Source: an uncultured Phycisphaerae bacterium
GTDB taxonomy: Bacteria; Planctomycetota; Phycisphaerae; UBA1845; Fen-1342
DNA length: 64,000 nt
Direction of reading: 5' to 3'
Assembly (NCBI GenBank): GCA_937928595.1
Contig: CALGJV010000001.1
Span: 44,545-108,544, forward strand
In this document: positions 8,670 through 16,501 of the stretch, piece after piece
Position numbering within the stretch: the first letter of the stretch is position 1
How the letters are laid out: the number at the start of each line of letters is the position of its first letter
Position numbers and translations under genes: made by a program
The notes under the pieces: model-generated
What the model saw: the letters and a program-made list of their open reading frames with translations, nothing else
Databases searched by the model: none
Told to the model about the DNA's origin: nothing

Positions 8670-9647
8670 GTGCAATACGTGAACCTCGGCCGCACCGGCC
8701 TGAAAGTCAGCCGCCTGTGCCTGGGCACGATGAACTTCGGTCCGGAGGGGATGACGACGGAGGCGGAGAGTTTCCGGATCATGGACCGCGCCCTGGAGCT
8801 CGGCATCAATTTCTTCGACACCGCCGACGTGTACGGCTGGAAGAAGGGCGAAGGGATCACGGAGCAGATCATCGGGCGCTGGTTCGCGCAGGGCGGCGGG
8901 CGGCGCGAGAAGACGGTGCTGGCCACGAAGCTGTACGGGCAGATGGGGGACTGGCCGAACCAGAGCCGGCTCTCGGCGTTGTACATCCGGCGGGCGTGCG
9001 ACGCGAGCCTCCAGCGGCTGCGGACCGACTACATCGACCTGTACCAGATGCACCACGTCGCGCGGGAGGTTCCGTGGGACGAGATCTGGGATGCATTCGA
9101 GCGGCTGTATCAGGCCGGCAAGGTGATCTACTTCGGCTCGTCGAACTTCGCGGCCTGGCACATCGTGCAGGCCAACGAGGCGGCCCGGCGGCGGAATTTC
9201 CTCGGGCTTGTGTCGGAGCAGAGCAAGTACAGCCTGATCTGCCGGCACATCGAGCTCGAGGTGCTTCCCGCCTGCGAGCATTACGGGGTCGGCGTCATTC
9301 CGTGGAGCCCGCTGGCGGGCGGGCTGCTGGCCGGGGCGGTCGCCCAGGCCGCGAGCGGGCGGCGCGCGGGTGAATGGGTCCGGAAGGAGCTGCCGCGCCA
9401 CGCGCCGCAGCTCGAGCAGTTCGAACGGCTGTGCAGCGAGCTGGGCGAGAAACCGGCGGATGTCGCGCTGGCCTGGATGCTGCGCCACCCGGTCATCACC
9501 GCGCCGATCATCGGGCCGCGGACGCTGGAGCAGCTCGACGGCGCGCTGCGGGCGCTCGAGCTCAAACTGGCGGACGAGACGCTCAAGAAGCTGGATGGGA
9601 TCTTCCCCGGCCCGGGCGGCCCGGCGCCGGAAGCCTACGCCTGGTAA
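8670..9647 (+). CDS. aldo/keto reductase
   Basis: Protein of 325 residues, a (beta/alpha)8-barrel NADPH-dependent carbonyl reductase. Seen in order: YVNLGRTGLKVSRLCLGTMNFGPEG at the N-terminus, INFFDTADVYGWKKGEGITE (catalytic Asp and Tyr), KTVLATKLYG (catalytic Lys), DYIDLYQMHHVAREVPWDE (catalytic His), YFGSSNFAAWHI, and a C-terminal cofactor segment around PIIGPRTLEQLDGAL. This matches the AKR subgroup related to YhdN and IolS. The GTG start is chosen because AAGGAGTT sits 6 nt before it; upstream in-frame ATGs lack such a site. The physiological substrate is unknown. The nuclease gene follows after 31 bp. Confidence 0.9.
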   Translation: MQYVNLGRTGLKVSRLCLGTMNFGPEGMTTEAESFRIMDRALELGINFFDTADVYGWKKGEGITEQIIGRWFAQGGGRREKTVLATKLYGQMGDWPNQSRLSALYIRRACDASLQRLRTDYIDLYQMHHVAREVPWDEIWDAFERLYQAGKVIYFGSSNFAAWHIVQANEAARRRNFLGLVSEQSKYSLICRHIELEVLPACEHYGVGVIPWSPLAGGLLAGAVAQAASGRRAGEWVRKELPRHAPQLEQFERLCSELGEKPADVALAWMLRHPVITAPIIGPRTLEQLDGALRALELKLADETLKKLDGIFPGPGGPAPEAYAW

Positions 9648-9678
9648 GCGCCGGGCGGACATCGAAGCGAGGCTCATC

Positions 9679-10461
9679 GTGATACGGGTGGGACGCAGAT
9701 CCGCGGGGCCGCGGTTGTCGAGCCTCGCCACGGCGTTGTTTGTCGCGACGTGCCTCGCCGGTCGGGCCGGGGGCCGGGGAGATCCGCCGGAACCGCCGTT
9801 CTCCACGGAGCTCCCGCCGATTCCGGCGCCCGATCTGGCGGCCTGCCCGACGTACCCGGTCGTACGGGTTCCGACCGGCCACACGGTCGTGATCCAGTCG
9901 GACAAGGGCGAGGAAACGCTGCGGCTGATCGGCGTGTACGTGCCGCCCGAGGGGGGCGAGGCCGTGGCCGCCGGCGCGTTCACGGAGCGCCTGCTGGCCG
10001 GCGAGCGGGTGTACGCGGTGCCCGAGCCCGAGTGGCCGGAGCGCGACCGCGAGGGGCGCCGCTGGGCGTACGTGTACCGGGCGCCGGAGGGCCTGAACAT
10101 CAACCTGGAGCTGATCCGACAGGGTTACGGGCGGGTCGTGGCGGCCGATGGGTTCGCCCAGCAGGAGCTGTATCGGGCCTACGAGCGGCACGCCCGCCGC
10201 GTGGGGAAGGGCGTCTGGGCTCGGCACGACGGCCCGGAACCGGCGGCGACGACGCGGCCGGCCACGACCCGGCCGGCGCGGGGCGCTGATCCGGCGCCGC
10301 GCACGGCGGACGACAGCGTGCTCGTGTTCGTCACGGAACACGGGACGCGCTACCACACGCGGGACTGCCGGTTCGTCAAGGAGAAGGGCGCGGCGATCAC
10401 GCTGCGGGAGGCCCGGGAGCGGGGGCTCAAGCCGTGCTCGCGGTGCCGGCCGCCGAGCTGA
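9679..10461 (+). CDS. exported thermonuclease-like (SNase) protein
   Basis: Protein of 260 residues: signal peptide (LSSLATALFVATCLAGRA), then an SNase OB-fold domain at about residues 55-190 (GHTVVIQSDKGEETLRLIGVYVPPEGGEA, then WPERDREGRRWAYVYRAPEGLNINLELIRQGYGRVV, and RHARRVGKGVWA). The usual DGDT motif is replaced by a TGHT-type segment, so catalytic competence is uncertain. The last 45 residues (YHTRDCRFVKEKGAAITLREARERGLKPCSRCRP) form the small Cys-based domain often attached to bacterial nucleases and Ada-like proteins. The linker is rich in Thr-Arg-Pro. The GTG start has GCGAGG 6 nt before it. Likely secreted or periplasmic; roles in nucleic-acid scavenging are inferred. Confidence 0.75.
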   Translation: MIRVGRRSAGPRLSSLATALFVATCLAGRAGGRGDPPEPPFSTELPPIPAPDLAACPTYPVVRVPTGHTVVIQSDKGEETLRLIGVYVPPEGGEAVAAGAFTERLLAGERVYAVPEPEWPERDREGRRWAYVYRAPEGLNINLELIRQGYGRVVAADGFAQQELYRAYERHARRVGKGVWARHDGPEPAATTRPATTRPARGADPAPRTADDSVLVFVTEHGTRYHTRDCRFVKEKGAAITLREARERGLKPCSRCRPPS

Positions 10462-10464
10462 GCG

Positions 10465-10493
10465 TTGGTGCGCCGCGGGGGGCTCGTTATACT
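10465..10493 (+). promoter_or_regulatory. sigma-70-type promoter for YmdB-like gene
   Basis: TTGGTG at 10465-10470 and TATACT at 10488-10493 are separated by 17 bp. Transcription would start about 10500, some 53 nt before the ATG at 10553. Confidence 0.6.
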
Positions 10494-10552
10494 CGGGGCG
10501 GTGCTGCGAATCTTCGGCCCGACGCCGCGGTCGAAGCTGGAAAGCGAGCGGT

Positions 10553-11365
10553 ATGCGACTGCTGGTGATCGGCGACATTGTCGGGCGACCGGGCAAACAC
10601 GTCTGCTCTCAGGTGATTCCCGCTCTGATTCGCGAGCGGCAGCTGGATTTCGTCGTCGCCAACGCCGAGAACGTGGCGGCGGGGAGCGGCATCACGCCGC
10701 AGATGTTCAACAAGCTCCGGCACTACGGCATCGACGTATGCACGATGGGGGACCACATCTACAAGCGCCGCGAAGTGCTGCCGCTGCTGGAGCAGTCCGA
10801 CCGGATCATGCGGCCGGCGAACCTGCCGCCGGAAGCGCAGGGGCGCGACGTCGCGATCGCGCCGGCCCGCAACGGGGCGCTGGTCGCGGTGCTGTCCGTG
10901 CTGGGGCGGACGTTCATGAACGTGCGGGCCGACTGCCCGTTCCATGCGGCGGACCGCGTCATCGCGCGGCTGCCGGCGGAGGTCAAGACGATCATCGTGG
11001 ACGTGCATGCGGAGACGACCAGCGAGAAAGTGGCGCTGGGTTGGTACCTCGACGGCCGCGTCACGGCCGTGGTCGGCACGCACACGCACGTCCAAACCGC
11101 CGACGAGCGCGTCCTGCCGAAGGGCACCGCGTACATCACCGACCTGGGCATGACCGGCCCGTACGACTCGGTGCTGGGCCGCGACAAGCAGGCGGTTGTC
11201 AAGTCGCTCGTGACCGGCGTTCCGCATCCGTACGCGGTTGCCAGCGACGATGCACGGCTGTCGGGGGTCATCATCGAGACCGACGACGCGACCGGGCGGG
11301 CGCGCGCCATCGAGCGGGTGCACATCGCGGATCCGCACCCGGCGGGCCTGAACGACGACGATTGA
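10553..11365 (+). CDS. YmdB/TIGR00282-family metallophosphoesterase
   Basis: Protein of 270 residues covering the whole family length. Metal-site motifs in order: MRLLVIGDIVGRPG, VVANAENVAAG, DVCTMGDHIYKRREV, IIVDVHAETTSEK and VVGTHTHVQTADERVL. Characterised relatives such as YmdB hydrolyse 2',3'-cyclic nucleotides and cyclic AMP-type substrates with two metals. The third motif reads GDH where most family members have GNH, so one metal-facing residue is changed from Asn to Asp. The gene has its own promoter (10465-10493) and stands alone; it is convergent with the glycosidase-like gene. Role in this organism inferred only. Confidence 0.85.
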   Translation: MRLLVIGDIVGRPGKHVCSQVIPALIRERQLDFVVANAENVAAGSGITPQMFNKLRHYGIDVCTMGDHIYKRREVLPLLEQSDRIMRPANLPPEAQGRDVAIAPARNGALVAVLSVLGRTFMNVRADCPFHAADRVIARLPAEVKTIIVDVHAETTSEKVALGWYLDGRVTAVVGTHTHVQTADERVLPKGTAYITDLGMTGPYDSVLGRDKQAVVKSLVTGVPHPYAVASDDARLSGVIIETDDATGRARAIERVHIADPHPAGLNDDD

Positions 11366-11371
11366 GGGGCG

Positions 11372-12481
11372 TCAGCGGGCGGCGGGCTGCGTGGCCGGGG
11401 CGGTCGTGGGGCGGCCGGCGGCGAACCAGCGGCGCAGCACCTGCTCGGCGGGTTTGCTGCGCGGGGAGTAGCCGAAGTCGTCGGCCCCGCCCGGGCCGGC
11501 GGTCCATTCCCACCAGATCACGCCGGTGAGCTCGGGCGTCGCGCCCCAGACCTGCACGAACGCCTCGTAGAGCCGCCGCTGCTCCTCGTGTCCGGCGGGT
11601 GTGGCCACCTGATTCTGGTAATAATTCCACGGGGCGGTCGCGGCGCCCTCCTGGCTGCACCAGCCGACCTCGGTGAAGAGGATCGGCTTGTTGATGTGGC
11701 GCTGCCACGCGAGCACATCGCGCCGGATCGGTTCCCAACGGGCCACGATCTCTTCGACGGACGGATTGCGCCGGTCGGCCAGCGTGAAATAGCTCGTCAG
11801 TCCGATGAAATCCAGCTTGTCCCAGAACTCGATCGGTCGGAAATGGTCCCAGTTCGCGGAGTAGCCGAGCCGGCCGCCGTAGAAGCGCGGTCGCACGGCG
11901 GCGATCAGCCGCGTCCAGCGGTCGGTCATCTTCTCCGTGCTGATCAACTCCGAACCGACCATCAGACCGGCCGCCCCGCCCTCCCGGGCGATGTCCGCGA
12001 AGTAGAGCACGAACTCGGTGTACTGGGCCCACCAGTCTTCCCAGTCCGGCGGCTCGATCTGGCCCCGCCATTCGTTGCCCCGCGGGTTGCGCAAGAGCAC
12101 GATCGGCATGAGGAAGACGCGCAGGCCCAGGGCGTTCGCGCGGCGGATGAGTTCCTGAAAATCGCCCGGCGCGGGCACCTTGCGCGCGTCGATGTAGATC
12201 GACTGGCTGCGGGCGTGCTCCATGTAGCCGGGGGTGCTGAACAGGACGGCGTTCGCCCCCAGCTCGGCGACCTCCTGCAGCAGCGGCTCGAACGTCGCCA
12301 CCGGCCGGTATCCCGAGTGCACCTGGATGGCCAGGCCTCGATACGGGACGACCCCCTCGGAAGGTGCCTGTAGCGTCGTGGGTGCCGGCGGATCGACGAG
12401 GCCCGGCGTCCGCGGCGCCATCAGGTACGCCGCGGCGGCCGCCCCGAGCGCGATGCACAGCAGGCCGATGGTCTTCGTCAT
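11372..12481 (-). CDS. exported TIM-barrel glycosidase-like protein (GH113-like)
   Basis: Protein of 369 residues with an N-terminal membrane anchor or signal (TKTIGLLCIALGAAAAAYLMAP). The body reads as a TIM barrel: YRGLAIQVHSGYRP, ELGANAVLFSTPGYMEH, LRVFLMPIVLLRNPRGNEWRG, AGLMVGSELISTEKM, LGYSANWDHF, WDKLDFIGLTSYFTL, KPILFTEVGWCSQEGAATAPW, and VIWWEWTAGPGGADDFGYSPRSKPAEQ. The glutamates in GSELIS and TEVGW occupy the acid/base and nucleophile positions of clan GH-A, and the layout is closest to GH113 beta-mannanase-like proteins. Its ATG overlaps the stop of the phosphatase-like gene (ATGA), so the two are one operon. Substrate unknown. Confidence 0.75.
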   Translation of the reverse strand: MTKTIGLLCIALGAAAAAYLMAPRTPGLVDPPAPTTLQAPSEGVVPYRGLAIQVHSGYRPVATFEPLLQEVAELGANAVLFSTPGYMEHARSQSIYIDARKVPAPGDFQELIRRANALGLRVFLMPIVLLRNPRGNEWRGQIEPPDWEDWWAQYTEFVLYFADIAREGGAAGLMVGSELISTEKMTDRWTRLIAAVRPRFYGGRLGYSANWDHFRPIEFWDKLDFIGLTSYFTLADRRNPSVEEIVARWEPIRRDVLAWQRHINKPILFTEVGWCSQEGAATAPWNYYQNQVATPAGHEEQRRLYEAFVQVWGATPELTGVIWWEWTAGPGGADDFGYSPRSKPAEQVLRRWFAAGRPTTAPATQPAAR

Positions 12482-14121
12482 TCGGATCGGTTCATGCTCT
12501 CCGCGGCATTGCGTAACTGGGAAGCGAGCGACTCGCCGTCCAGCCGCTCGTCCACCGGAACCTCGCGCCCGAGGAGCTCGAGCAACGTCGGAACCAGGTC
12601 CGTCGAGCGGGCCGCCGGCAGCGTTGTGCCGCCGCGAATCCCCGGGCCCGCGACGAGCAGCGGCACGCGCCGCTCCGCCCGCCGCAGACCGCCGTGGCCG
12701 CCACGTTCCGGCACGAAACTGTAACCCGGCCGCGTGAAGACGACCACCTGGCCGGCGCGCGGCTCATGCAGCAATCCGACCAGGTGCGGCACCACGTCGG
12801 GGTACTCGTGCTCGGCGGTGGCAGCGAGCCATTCACGGCCGGCATGCGGCCCGCCCGCGACGAAGGCGGCCAGGGCCGGGTCGGCGGTGTAGCCGAAGAC
12901 GTCGGCGGAGACGGGTTCATAGGCGTAGCGCGGGCCGCCGGGCCCGGCCTCGGCGCGGACCCGGGCCAGGCCGGCGGCCGACCGCACGACCGCGACCGTG
13001 TCGGACTCGAGATAGGTGACGACGTCGACGGCCGGGAGGTTCCAGAGTTGCTGTGCGGCCGGGGGCGCGGTCAGAATCGCCGCCACCGCGGCCGGCGTCG
13101 GGCGGTCGCCCCAGCCGCCGCGACCCTTGAAGTAGAGGAACGCGCCGCGGCCGTTCTGGTAGGCGACGACCGTGTCGTGGGGGTCGAACGCGCGGCTCCG
13201 CAGCGCCCGGCTGCCGTCCTGGATCTCGGCGTCGGTGGCGTCGCGGCCCCAGCCTTCACGGACGAGCCGCGTGAGATCCACGACCTTGCTCGGGTCGTTG
13301 TCGAACAGGCCGTGGTCGGTGACGAACACGAGGTACGTCGAACTCAACAGCCCCTGGGCATCCAGCCAGTCGCAGATGCGGCCGACCTGGTAGTCGATGT
13401 GCTCGACGGCGGCGCGGTACCGCGGCGAGCGGACGCCGTGTTCGTGCCCGACCGAGTCGGCGCCCGGAAAGTAGCAGGTTACGAACGTCGGCCAGCGGCG
13501 GTCGCCGTTGGCACGCTCCGCCACGCGCTCGAACGTCGTGGCGGAGAGCTTGTCCACGGCGGTGTAGTCGCCCAGCAGCCACAGGACGCCGGACGGCGCC
13601 CAATTCGTGTAGTCGTACGTCACGCCGCGGACGTGCGCGGCCTGGATGCTCACGGTGATGGCCGCGGGCAGCCGCTCGTAGACCAGCGGCGCGGGCATGT
13701 CCGTGTTCACGTCGCGGTAGTGGGCCACGGTCACGTAGTTGCGGAAGGTCAGCTCGGCCGGGTCGAACCAGCGGTTGCCGACGATGCGGTGCCGCGCGGG
13801 GTCGGACCCCGTCAGGAGCGAGCTGATCGCGGCGTAGGTGATCGGCGGGACGCAGCTCAGGGCGGCTTCGACTCGCGCACCGGCCGCCACGAAGCGCCGC
13901 TGGATGTTCGGCAGCCGCCCGGAGCGGCACCCCTCCTCGATCACGTCCGCCCCGATCCCGTCCGCCAGCAGCAGCACGACCCCGGGCTGCGGCCGGACGA
14001 CATCGGGGCCGAGCCGACCGCGCAGCGCGGGCCCGGGGCCGCAACCCGCCGTCGTCAGCAGCGCGAGACACGCGAGGATGCCGCAAACGCGAACGACGCT
14101 CGGGTGCGACGGTCGGATCAT
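12478..14121 (-). CDS. alkaline phosphatase/phosphodiesterase-superfamily lipoprotein
   Basis: Protein of 547 residues, first gene of a two-gene operon. A lipoprotein signal ends in LTTAGC. The catalytic domain has GVVLLLADGIGADV (metal), CVPPITYAAISSLLTG (nucleophile Thr region), TYLVFVTDHGLFDND (DH metal pair), VFTRPGYSFVPERGGHGGL (late His) and a C-terminal block TTLPAARSTDLVPTLLELLG typical of sulfatase/phosphodiesterase folds. It belongs to the type I phosphodiesterase/nucleotide pyrophosphatase group of the alkaline phosphatase superfamily; substrate could be a phosphodiester or phosphonate. Position outside the cell membrane and coupling to a GH-A-like glycosidase suggests turnover of a phosphorylated glycan, which is inference. 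GAGAGG lies 3-4 nt before the ATG. Confidence 0.75.
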   Translation of the reverse strand: MIRPSHPSVVRVCGILACLALLTTAGCGPGPALRGRLGPDVVRPQPGVVLLLADGIGADVIEEGCRSGRLPNIQRRFVAAGARVEAALSCVPPITYAAISSLLTGSDPARHRIVGNRWFDPAELTFRNYVTVAHYRDVNTDMPAPLVYERLPAAITVSIQAAHVRGVTYDYTNWAPSGVLWLLGDYTAVDKLSATTFERVAERANGDRRWPTFVTCYFPGADSVGHEHGVRSPRYRAAVEHIDYQVGRICDWLDAQGLLSSTYLVFVTDHGLFDNDPSKVVDLTRLVREGWGRDATDAEIQDGSRALRSRAFDPHDTVVAYQNGRGAFLYFKGRGGWGDRPTPAAVAAILTAPPAAQQLWNLPAVDVVTYLESDTVAVVRSAAGLARVRAEAGPGGPRYAYEPVSADVFGYTADPALAAFVAGGPHAGREWLAATAEHEYPDVVPHLVGLLHEPRAGQVVVFTRPGYSFVPERGGHGGLRRAERRVPLLVAGPGIRGGTTLPAARSTDLVPTLLELLGREVPVDERLDGESLASQLRNAAESMNRSE

Positions 14122-14153
14122 GTACCTCTCGGGCGGCGCCGTGGAAAGGCGGG

Positions 14154-14181
14154 ATTATCGCCGTGCCGCGCGCGGCCGCAA
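14154..14181 (-). promoter_or_regulatory. promoter for phosphatase/glycosidase operon
   Basis: On the minus strand TTGCGG (14181-14176) and GATAAT (14159-14154) are 16 bp apart, 33 bp before the ATG of the lipoprotein gene. Confidence 0.45.
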
Positions 14182-14195
14182 GGCCATGCATGTGG

Positions 14196-14223
14196 TTGTG
14201 CCGGGCCGGCGCGCGGCTATAGT
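14196..14223 (+). promoter_or_regulatory. promoter for 48-residue protein gene
   Basis: TTGTGC (14196-14201) and TATAGT (14218-14223) are 16 bp apart, back to back with the promoter firing the other way at 14154-14181. The small gene at 14278 is its only target before convergent glpX. Confidence 0.5.
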
Positions 14224-14277
14224 GGCCCGCTGACCTCCCATCGGCGGACATCCGGTCCGCCCGGAGTGGAGACACCC

Positions 14278-14424
14278 ATGCGACGGATGAAATTGGCGGT
14301 CCTGCTGGCGCTGAGCGGCACGCTGTTGGCGTTGGGGGAGTGCGGCTATCTGCTGGCGGACTTCGCCCTGCGGGCCCTGCTGTACCCGATGGCCAGTGAG
14401 CTCCTGTACCCGCAGGCCGCCTGA
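14278..14424 (+). CDS. small membrane-associated protein, 48 residues
   Basis: A short gene with its own promoter and a GGAGTGGAG ribosome site 6-12 nt before the ATG. The product begins MRRMKLAVLLALSGTLL, a basic-hydrophobic signal or single TM helix, and ends ALLYPMASELLYPQAA; the tyrosine-proline pairs LLYPMASELLYP form a small internal repeat. The only cysteine follows LALGE and does not make a standard lipobox. I do not recognise a family. Small exported proteins with such a start are common in planctomycetes. The promoter and ribosome site make real expression likely; the function is unknown. Confidence 0.6.
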   Translation: MRRMKLAVLLALSGTLLALGECGYLLADFALRALLYPMASELLYPQAA

Positions 14425-14436
14425 AGCGACGGGTTT

Positions 14437-15507
14437 CTAAAGACGGACGTGCCGGCCGACGCTGGCGAGCCGGATGGTCTTGCGCCGGAGGTCGTGATAG
14501 GCCTTGACGTAGCGAACGGTCCGTGAGCGGGCCCGCATCACGACGGAATACGTGATCGCGATCGAACCGTTGATCTGCACGCCGCGCAGCATCGGGTTGT
14601 CCGTGATGCCGGATGCGACGAACACCACGTCTTCGCCGACGGCCATGTCCGCGCAGGTGAAGACGCGTCCGATGAGGTCCCCGTGGCCGGCACTCTCCAG
14701 CTGCTTGCGCTCGGCGTCGTCCCGGGGCCAGACGCGCGCCAGCAACTCACCGCCGAGGCAGCGGATCGCCGCGGCCGCGAGCACCGCCTCGGGCGAGCCG
14801 CCGATGCCCAGGTACACATCGACGTTGCTGTCGGGGATGCTCGGCGCGATCGCGGCCGCGATGTCGCCGTCGCTGATGAGTCGGATGGCGGCGCCGGTGC
14901 GGCGCACGTCGGCGATAAGCTGCTCGTGGCGCGGGCGATCGAGGAGGCAGACGGTCAGGTCGCGAACGCGCTTGCCGAGCTTGAGCGCGACGATTTCGAG
15001 GTTCTGCTCGACGCCGGCCTCGAGGCGGACCATGCCGGTGCCCTCGCGGACGCGCGGGCCGACGGCGATCTTCTCGACGTAGTAGCTGGGGATGGCGGCG
15101 AGGCGGCGGTCGTCGGCCTGCGAGCCCTTGGCGGCCGCGATGACCGAAAGCGCGCCGTTGAGCCCCTTGGCGGTCAGCGTGGTGCCGTCGATCGGATCGA
15201 CGGCGATGCTGACGACCGGCGAGCCTTCCCGCCACGTGCCGAGCTTCTCGCCGAGAAAGATGCCCGGCGCCTCGTCCTTCTGGCCTTCGCCGATCGTGCA
15301 GGTGCCGCACATGTCGGTGATCTGGAGCATGCCGCGGATCGCGTCGGAAGCGGCGTCGTCGGCCGCGATCTTGTCGCCCTTGCCGATCCAGCGGTAGGTA
15401 TTGAGCACCGCGGCCTCGCAGGCCCGCAGCAGGTCCATGCCCAGCAGTTCCTCGGTCTGCACGAGTGCCGGGTCCATGGGCGAATCCAGATTCTCGACCG
15501 GTGCCAT
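14437..15507 (-). CDS. glpX: class II fructose-1,6-bisphosphatase
   Basis: Protein of 356 residues, longer than E. coli GlpX by only a short N-terminal segment. Motifs: RWIGKGDKIAADDAASDAIRGML, TCTIGEGQKDEAP, SIAVDPIDGTTLTAKG (metal-binding DPxDGT), RRLAAIPSYYVEKIAVGP, RLISDGDIAAAIA and DVYLGIGGSPEAVLAAAAIRCLGGE. Reaction: fructose 1,6-bisphosphate to fructose 6-phosphate plus phosphate in gluconeogenesis; in some phyla the enzyme also acts on sedoheptulose bisphosphate. The ATG follows GGAGGAAG by 7 nt. It stands alone, divergent from the amidase gene. Confidence 0.95.
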   Translation of the reverse strand: MAPVENLDSPMDPALVQTEELLGMDLLRACEAAVLNTYRWIGKGDKIAADDAASDAIRGMLQITDMCGTCTIGEGQKDEAPGIFLGEKLGTWREGSPVVSIAVDPIDGTTLTAKGLNGALSVIAAAKGSQADDRRLAAIPSYYVEKIAVGPRVREGTGMVRLEAGVEQNLEIVALKLGKRVRDLTVCLLDRPRHEQLIADVRRTGAAIRLISDGDIAAAIAPSIPDSNVDVYLGIGGSPEAVLAAAAIRCLGGELLARVWPRDDAERKQLESAGHGDLIGRVFTCADMAVGEDVVFVASGITDNPMLRGVQINGSIAITYSVVMRARSRTVRYVKAYHDLRRKTIRLASVGRHVRL

Positions 15508-15604
15508 GCGTGTCTTCCTCCGACGTGACGACCCGCTCCTGACTCGGCTGAGCGTAGCCGCGGCCGCGGCGCCTGTCCAGCCACGGCGGCGACCACGGAG
15601 GGGC

Positions 15605-15635
15605 TTGACAGGCCCCGCGGCCGGCCGGTTACGCT
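15605..15635 (+). promoter_or_regulatory. promoter-like sites upstream of amidase gene
   Basis: A perfect TTGACA at 15605-15610 is followed after 18-19 bp by TTACGCT (15629-15635), a weak -10. It lies about 70 bp before the amidase start. Confidence 0.4.
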
Positions 15636-15701
15636 GCCGCCCGACGCGGCCCGGTCCCACCGGGGCCGCCGGCGGCGAGGCCGAGCAGGAAGCGAGGTCC
15701 G

Positions 15702-16436
15702 ATGGGAACAAGCAGTGCGGCCAGGATGGCGGCGGCGGTCGCGGGCGGATGTCTCCTGGGAGTCTTTTCCGGCTGCGGCGGCGCGCCACGGACGCTCGCG
15801 CCGCTGCCGCCGCCGATCCTGAGCACGAAGGCGCCGCCGGGGCCGACGTTGCCGACCGAGCCTCCCGGCCCGCAGCCGAAGCCGCTGCGGCGGATTCCCG
15901 GGGCGAAGATCGTGATTGATGCGGGGCACGGGGGGCTGGACCCCGGCGCGCTGGGCGTGGGGCCGGTGCCCGAGAAGCGGATCACGCTGGCCATCGCGCG
16001 CGAGGTCGCGCGCCGGCTCCGCGAGCGGGGGGCGACGGTGGTGATGGTCCGCGACGGGGACACGTTCGTGACGCTCGACGGGCGGGCGGCCGTGGCGGAT
16101 CGACAGCGCGCGGACCTGTTCGTGTCGATTCACGCGGACTCGGCCAAGCGCGCCAGCGCGACCGGTGCGACGGTGTACGTGTCGCGGCGGGCCTCGCCGC
16201 AGAGCCTGGCGGCGGCCCAGCGGATCGTGGAGGCGTTTCGGGCCGGCGGCATCGAGACGCGGGGGGTGGGCCGGGCGAACTACCGCGTGCTCGTGGCCCA
16301 TTCGCGCCCGGGCGTGCTCGTGGAGTGCGGCTTCCTGTCGAACGCGGGCGAGGCGCGGCGGCTGAGCACGGCGGCCTACCAGGCGCGCGTGGCCGAAGCG
16401 ATCGCCGATGGCATCGTGGCGTACGTGGCGCGGTGA
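15702..16436 (+). CDS. N-acetylmuramoyl-L-alanine amidase, lipoprotein
   Basis: Protein of 244 residues. A lipoprotein signal ends in LGVFSGC; a Pro-rich linker of about 35 residues follows, then an Amidase_3 domain. Zinc and catalytic residues can be placed: His76 in DAGHGG, Glu91 in PEKR, His144 in SIHADS, and the catalytic Glu208 in VLVECGFLSN. The reaction is cleavage of the bond between MurNAc and L-alanine in peptidoglycan, at the outer face of the inner membrane. This is good evidence that the organism has peptidoglycan. No divisome neighbour is present, so a role in cell separation or recycling is inferred from the family. Confidence 0.92.
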   Translation: MGTSSAARMAAAVAGGCLLGVFSGCGGAPRTLAPLPPPILSTKAPPGPTLPTEPPGPQPKPLRRIPGAKIVIDAGHGGLDPGALGVGPVPEKRITLAIAREVARRLRERGATVVMVRDGDTFVTLDGRAAVADRQRADLFVSIHADSAKRASATGATVYVSRRASPQSLAAAQRIVEAFRAGGIETRGVGRANYRVLVAHSRPGVLVECGFLSNAGEARRLSTAAYQARVAEAIADGIVAYVAR

Positions 16437-16501
16437 ACAAGCCGGCACGGAGGCACGCCGGTCCGGGGCCGCGGAGGCCGAGAGGGTGCGGGCGGCACAG
16501 C

